Assembly: GCA_025603075.1 (NCBI GenBank)
Contig: MU626269.1
Coordinates: 124,001 to 188,000 of the forward strand
Source of the DNA: Neoconidiobolus thromboides FSU 785
Taxonomy: Eukaryota; Entomophthoromycota; Entomophthoromycetes; Entomophthorales; Neoconidiobolaceae
Reading direction: 5' to 3'
Length of the DNA stretch: 64,000 bases
Positions 59,877-64,000 of this stretch are shown in pieces (position 1 is the first letter of the stretch; every line of letters starts with the position of its first letter). The translations under genes and the position numbers were made by a program. The notes under the pieces are model-generated. The model was not told the origin of the DNA. It was given only the letters and a program-made list of their open reading frames with translations, and ran no database searches.

Positions 59877-60776
59877 ATGGGTTATGTCTCAGGATTTAGT
59901 GTAGTAGTAATTGCATTGATTGCGTTATTAGCGATTTTAAATGGGATATTATTATTTTTAGCGATCAAAGTTAAGCCACGCACCAAAGACATCAACTTTA
60001 TCATAATCATATGTTGCTTACAATTTTTAATACCAATTATTGGGTTTAGCAATATGATTAGTTATATTGGTACAGATACTTATCTATTATCCAAACGGTT
60101 GGGTTGTCAAATTTCTGGATTTTTTACAGCTTTAGTGTTTTTTTATCAAGTAATTACAAATTTATGTTTAGCTGTCGAAAGATTGTCTCATATTACTAAA
60201 AAAGATTACTTGAATTATTTTTATTTCCCTACCTTTTTAGCCTCAATATCATTCTTATTGTTACTCTTAGTATCAGCATCTGAAAACTTATTAATAATAA
60301 GCGCATCTGGGATTATATGTATGCCTTCCCCGACACATGGTATTTTACCAGGAATGGCATTTTTCTTATTTTTGTTTTGTATGGTTTCAAGCTCTATTGT
60401 TATCTTTTATTGTTATTTGAAATTGGCAATTTATACCAATAATTTAAGTTCCTTTATTGAAATTGGGCCAGATTCTGCCTATAAAATTAAAAATGATATC
60501 AAGAGAGGCTGGTCTGTGAAATGGGTATCAATTCGTATCTTTTCTATACTGGCTGTTTATGGTACCTGTACCTTCAGTTCCATATTATGTTTAGTGATCG
60601 AAGCTTACTTTGAAATTAAGTTTGGATTTGGATCAGTAGCTCAATCTAATTTAAATATGGCAGCCATCCTACTATTTATCATTGGGACCATAGCCAGTTT
60701 ATTGTTACTACTGATAATACATTCTGGAATCTCTAAACAAGCTAAAAAAATTTTTAAAGACAAACAAAGCGGTTAA
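59877..60776 (+). CDS. Rhodopsin-like 7TM receptor, paralog 1
   Basis: Single exon, 299 aa, with seven hydrophobic segments at about 8-30, 39-63, 77-99, 114-137, 155-181, 217-243 and 258-282. Family-A-like marks: conserved Cys77 at the start of TM3 (LGCQISG) and Cys148 in the second extracellular loop (ICMPSPTH), able to form the usual disulfide, and an E-R pair (ERLSHITK, 101-102) in the DRY position at the end of TM3. The NPxxY motif in TM7 is missing. The intracellular tail is only about 15 residues. Paralog 2 at 63021 aligns without gaps over most of its length. It is a probable plasma-membrane GPCR; ligand and G-protein partner are unknown. Confidence 0.85.
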   Translation: MGYVSGFSVVVIALIALLAILNGILLFLAIKVKPRTKDINFIIIICCLQFLIPIIGFSNMISYIGTDTYLLSKRLGCQISGFFTALVFFYQVITNLCLAVERLSHITKKDYLNYFYFPTFLASISFLLLLLVSASENLLIISASGIICMPSPTHGILPGMAFFLFLFCMVSSSIVIFYCYLKLAIYTNNLSSFIEIGPDSAYKIKNDIKRGWSVKWVSIRIFSILAVYGTCTFSSILCLVIEAYFEIKFGFGSVAQSNLNMAAILLFIIGTIASLLLLLIIHSGISKQAKKIFKDKQSG

Positions 60777-61357
60777 ACTAATTAATGTTATAAATAAAAT
60801 GTATTCTTTTCTTTTGTTAAATAAATTTGTAATAAAATATTTTAGCGATTGTTTATTAAATTTGGTAAAATGAATAAATTGAGAATTATACTAAATTAAA
60901 ATTTTAGTAAATTCTTGCTTATAGAAGTGATATAGATAAACCACAAATAAGATTTATAAAGTTAGTCTTCTTGAAAAACACTAACGCCGTAGCAAAAATC
61001 TACAAGCCCATATTTAATAGTTAAAATTGTATAAATTTGTAAAACAAACATAATAGTCTTAATCCTTTAATGAAAAAATTAACTATATAAATTTTAAGGA
61101 TCTTTATAATTCACTATAGTCAATCTAATATCAATTTTGTTATTTAAAAAGTTATTTTAATTGATACTGAATTCATTGTTGATGTTTCCATGACTACTCA
61201 AACGAGCATTATTATGGCTTTAATGAGGTTTTGCTTGATTTAGATAGCTTGGCCCATTTGATTTAGGTTGTATTATCGTAGGTAGCATTGTTATCATTTC
61301 ACTTTTGAAAGAGTTAAAAAAAGGTTGGCTAATATTCCAATCCCTTTTTTGATTTTA

Positions 61358-61462
61358 ATATGGGGTGTTTTTTTGGGTTCATTACTTTTTCCACCTTTTA
61401 AGCGCTATTTAAGTGGAAAAATTGTTAGTAAAATTCTTAAATACAAAAATACATCCCCATAT
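61358..61462 (-). mobile_element. MITE-like element, copy 23
   Basis: Full-length minus-orientation, with ends ATATGGGGTG and ACATCCCCATAT. Confidence 0.92.
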
Positions 61463-61749
61463 CATCAAGTACCATAAACGCTTTCATAATAGGGGGCATT
61501 TTTTACCAATTATTCTTTTTTATACTTTTTAAATTAAAATTAACCAGCCAACTCAACTGTTTAAGTTTGAATGTAAACTAATAATAAATTCTATAGTTAA
61601 GTATTTGTTTTATTATAGAAAATATCATTTGATCTTTATTTTTTATTATAAAATGAGGAATTAGCTAGCACACATCTATGTTTAAATAATTGTACTGGTT
61701 AATTTCTAAATTAAAAAGTAGTAAAAATAGACAATTGATAAACTTCACC

Positions 61750-61855
61750 ATATGGGGATGTATTTTTTTGTTCAAGAATTTTACTAACAATCTTTTCACT
61801 CAAATAGCGCTTAAAAGATGGATAAAATAATGAAACCAAAAAATCATCCTCATAT
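61750..61855 (+). mobile_element. MITE-like element, copy 24
   Basis: Full-length plus-orientation, with left end ATATGGGGATGTA and right end CATCCTCATAT. It lies 67 bp downstream of tRNA-Phe (which is on the minus strand). Confidence 0.92.
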
Positions 61856-61922
61856 TTTGTTTAATTACACATTCTTGATGAAAGGTCTCCAAATTATTGA
61901 GAAAAATAAAATATTGTCTTTA

Positions 61923-61945
61923 TGCGCCCACCGCGGATTGAACGC

Positions 61946-61989
<44 letters not shown>

Positions 61990-61995
61990 AGCCGC
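61923..61995 (-). tRNA. tRNA-Phe (GAA)
   Basis: 73 nt on the minus strand. D arm TAGCTCAGTTGGGAGAGC; anticodon arm CAGACTGAAGATCTG (GAA); T arm CCGCGTTCAATCCGCGG. The acceptor stem GCGGCTA/TGGGCGC has one G-G mismatch at the fourth pair and a U-G pair, so it is slightly imperfect, but the rest is canonical. No intron. Confidence 0.93.
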
Positions 61996-62367
61996 TAATA
62001 TGCTATTCATATTTAACTTTATTATATAAATATAAAAAATGTCAATCTCTAAATACTTTATAACTTAGTGAAATGAGATCCTAACGATTATAAAAAATAT
62101 ACATACAAAATTCTTTAATTTGTTTATGGTCGATGATTTAATTATTTGTATAGCTATAATATAAAAGTAGTTTATAGTTTTAGATTAATGCTCTTAGTAC
62201 CTCTCTTGTTTTATTTAAAATAAAAACCAAATATTCTCTTAAACTAGTGTTTATTTGTTAAAAAGTAGTAAAGTCAATTGTTAGGGATAAAGTACAAAGT
62301 TTTAAAGAGCCAATGTTTTGTTAGAGATGTTCAACTAAAGGACCAAATTTCTCTTTTATAAGGATTT

Positions 62368-62471
62368 ATATGGGGATGTTTTTGATTTCATTACTTTTCC
62401 ATTTTTTAAGTGCTATTTGAGTGGAAAGGTTTTTAGTAAAATCCTTAAAACAAAAAAGTACATCCCTTATA
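62368..62471 (-). mobile_element. MITE-like element, copy 25
   Basis: Minus-orientation, with left end ATATGGGGATG and right end ACATCCCTTATAT. Confidence 0.9.
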
Positions 62472-62630
62472 TGTTTGCATTAAATTTTTCCAACTTAAAA
62501 GTTATTGAATTTTTTGAAAATGATTTTATTTGATAAAAATTTAAATAGAAAAAGGGCTTATTTAGAACTGAACACAAATTATAGTATTGACAGTAGATGA
62601 TCTAAATCAAAAAAATTGCTACCAGAGTTG

Positions 62631-62668
62631 TTGGAAAAAGTAATGAAGTCAAAAAAAACATCCCCATA
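62631..62668 (+). mobile_element. MITE-like element, copy 26 (right end only)
   Basis: Only the last ~38 bp remain (TTGGAAAAAGTAATGAAGTC and ACATCCCCATA). The left part is missing. Confidence 0.75.
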
Positions 62669-62800
62669 CCATATATTGGAAATAAATTAGGAACAGAAAT
62701 ATTTATTCCGTAGGATACTCAAATTAGCAATGTAGTTTTTTAGAACTTTAGCTCTAGATAACCATGGAGACTGAACATAAGGAGAAAAAACAAATAAAGT

Positions 62801-62870
62801 AAATAAAAAAATAAAAATAAAAATAAAAATAAAAATAAAAATAAAAATAAAAATAAAAATAAAAATAAAA
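62801..62870. repeat. Microsatellite (AAAAAT)n
   Basis: About twelve tandem AAAAAT units downstream of the second receptor gene. Confidence 0.92.
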
Positions 62871-63020
62871 ACTATGGATTAGTAAGTTATCTTTAAAATA
62901 ACTTGAATAATATTTTATAACTATTTCAAAGGAAATACTAAATATATAATAATAAAGCTAGTAAAAAATCTTACTTTTTGGTATAATTTATTAGCAAGCA
63001 AGATAAATACTATATTTTAA

Positions 63021-63932
63021 CTATTTACAACATAAAAACCTACTAACCTTATCAACAAAAATTTGCCTTTGCTTGGCTATTCCTGTATGTAAAAACAATA
63101 AGATTAGTGAGTTAGTAACACTTCCAGAAAGGAACAGGAAAATTGCAGTTGAGTTTAAAGTTTTTTGAATTGGGGTACCAAATCCATATTTAAACTCAAA
63201 GTAAGTTTCAACTGAAAATAATATAATAGATCCAAGGGTGCAAATAATGTAGACGGCTAAAATTGAAAATAGTCGTATGGTTGCCCATTTTAAATTTTGG
63301 CTGACTTGAGATATATTGCTTGAGTCTGTAATTGTTTCAATATTAATTTTTATAAACTTTTTTGCTTGATTGGTTATAAACGCTATTTTAACATAGCAAA
63401 CAAAAATAGCAATTGAGCTTATAAACATACTTATTAAAAAGTGAAAGTAAGTGATTGCTGTTGTCAATGAGTAGGTTGGAGACATTAGACAAATAGCATT
63501 AGAAGCACTTGCTATTAATAAATGTTGAGAAGCTGAAGTGACCAAAAGCGCAAAAAAAGATAAAGCCATAATGGCGATTGGTATATATAATTTTTTTAAA
63601 TAAGGTTGTTTAGTTATATGTGACAGTCTCTCAATAGCAAGGATCAAATTCAAAATCACTTCATAATAAAAAACAGTTACAGATAAAAAACCTAAGATTT
63701 GGCATCCTACAACTTGATTTAAAGCTTTGATCCCAGTTATATAAAAGTAGACGATGTTGGCCCAGCCTATTAACGGTGTTAGATATTCAATACAACAGAT
63801 TGTTACAATGAATATTATATCCCTTGTTCTTGGTCGGATTTGTAAAGCAAAAGCTAGTATAAAACTGTTTAAGATGACTAGCGTCCCTGCAATTGCAAAT
63901 ATACAAATAGTAGCTGCTGTGTAGCTTGCCAT
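63021..63932 (-). CDS. Rhodopsin-like 7TM receptor, paralog 2
   Basis: Single exon, 303 aa, seven hydrophobic segments. Cys77 (VGCQILG), the ER pair at 101-102 (AIERLSHITK), and Cys148 (NAICLMSPT) sit at exactly the same residue numbers as in paralog 1 at 59877. The first intracellular loop RPRTRDI and the TM6 stretch IRLFSILAVYIICTLGSI are also shared. As in paralog 1, NPxxY is absent from TM7, and the C-terminus is short and ends in FLCCK, whose cysteines could be lipidated. The gene faces paralog 1 (convergent), with tRNA-Phe and element copies between, pointing to an inverted local duplication. Confidence 0.85.
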   Translation of the reverse strand: MASYTAATICIFAIAGTLVILNSFILAFALQIRPRTRDIIFIVTICCIEYLTPLIGWANIVYFYITGIKALNQVVGCQILGFLSVTVFYYEVILNLILAIERLSHITKQPYLKKLYIPIAIMALSFFALLVTSASQHLLIASASNAICLMSPTYSLTTAITYFHFLISMFISSIAIFVCYVKIAFITNQAKKFIKINIETITDSSNISQVSQNLKWATIRLFSILAVYIICTLGSIILFSVETYFEFKYGFGTPIQKTLNSTAIFLFLSGSVTNSLILLFLHTGIAKQRQIFVDKVSRFLCCK

Positions 63933-64000
63933 TTTTTTAAAGAAAAAATATCAATCAATCGTTTATTTCCTATGATTATATACATTTCATATGGTTTATG
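63933..64000. other. 5' flank of receptor paralog 2
   Basis: Short stretch to the window end; A-rich leader upstream of the ATG. Nothing else. Confidence 0.4.

Larger units (their letters stand above)
60777..63020. other. Intergenic between the convergent receptors
   Basis: Contains four element copies, tRNA-Phe and an AAAAAT array (listed separately). No protein gene was supported. Confidence 0.5.

Noticed and set aside
61140-61350. A third receptor remnant between the two 7TM genes
   Set aside because: Short hydrophobic and basic stretches occur, but no receptor motif or cysteine pattern can be aligned.
1-62668. Reading the recurrent ~105 bp unit as a CRISPR-like array or tandem satellite
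   Set aside because: Copies are dispersed, in both orientations, at irregular spacing, with their own inverted ends, in a eukaryotic genome.

Overview
The window is AT-rich nuclear DNA from a fungus, most likely an early-diverging one. The evidence is many short GT..AG spliceosomal introns, a Zn2Cys6 transcription factor, a Bni1/SepA-type formin, two U6 snRNA genes, an intron-bearing tRNA-Tyr and a pair of 7TM receptors of a type I associate with Entomophthoromycotina (Conidiobolus-like). The taxon is an inference; nothing here names a species. Intact genes use the standard code and end in TAA, TAG or TGA.

Layout. 1-13.4 kb is a gene block: secreted class 3 lipase (-), a 16-exon formin (-), an unrecognised coiled-coil protein (+) and SDS22, the LRR regulator of protein phosphatase 1 (+). 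13.7-19.6 kb is a decayed zone packed with copies of a ~105 bp terminal-inverted-repeat element, and holds a broken UHRF1-like gene (PHD-SRA-RING). 19.7-34.5 kb holds an HSF-domain gene, tRNA-Tyr, a broken small secreted cysteine-rich gene, RPS11 convergent with TAN1 (THUMPD1-like), a Zn2Cys6 factor, and a second HSF-domain gene with the same two intron positions. 34.5-43 kb is sparse: a diverged tandem duplication, tRNA-Val, a U6 gene and a kelch-like type I membrane protein. 43-57.7 kb is gene-dense: a second kelch-like membrane protein, D-2-hydroxyglutarate dehydrogenase, an ABHD12/BEM46-type hydrolase, an inverted second U6 copy, an FMN-binding split-barrel protein, UPF1 and an unrecognised Asn-rich protein. 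57.7-64 kb has two convergent paralogous 7TM receptors flanking tRNA-Phe and several copies of the short element.

The genes do not form a single pathway or an obvious cluster. They are mostly housekeeping (translation, tRNA modification, NMD, splicing, actin, PP1 control) interspersed with lineage-specific surface or regulatory families (lipase, kelch-TM proteins, 7TM receptors, HSF-like factors). The most distinctive signal is the ~105 bp MITE-like family: 24 roughly full-length copies, one cut by the window edge and two half copies, in both orientations, always outside intact exons and introns, one of them inside the UHRF1-like pseudogene. Other points are a formin with a possible Ras-association-like N-terminus, a UPF1 with an SQ/TQ-rich tail, an inverted duplication carrying U6 with ~200 bp of upstream DNA, and several decayed reading frames whose stops are mostly TAA/TAG.
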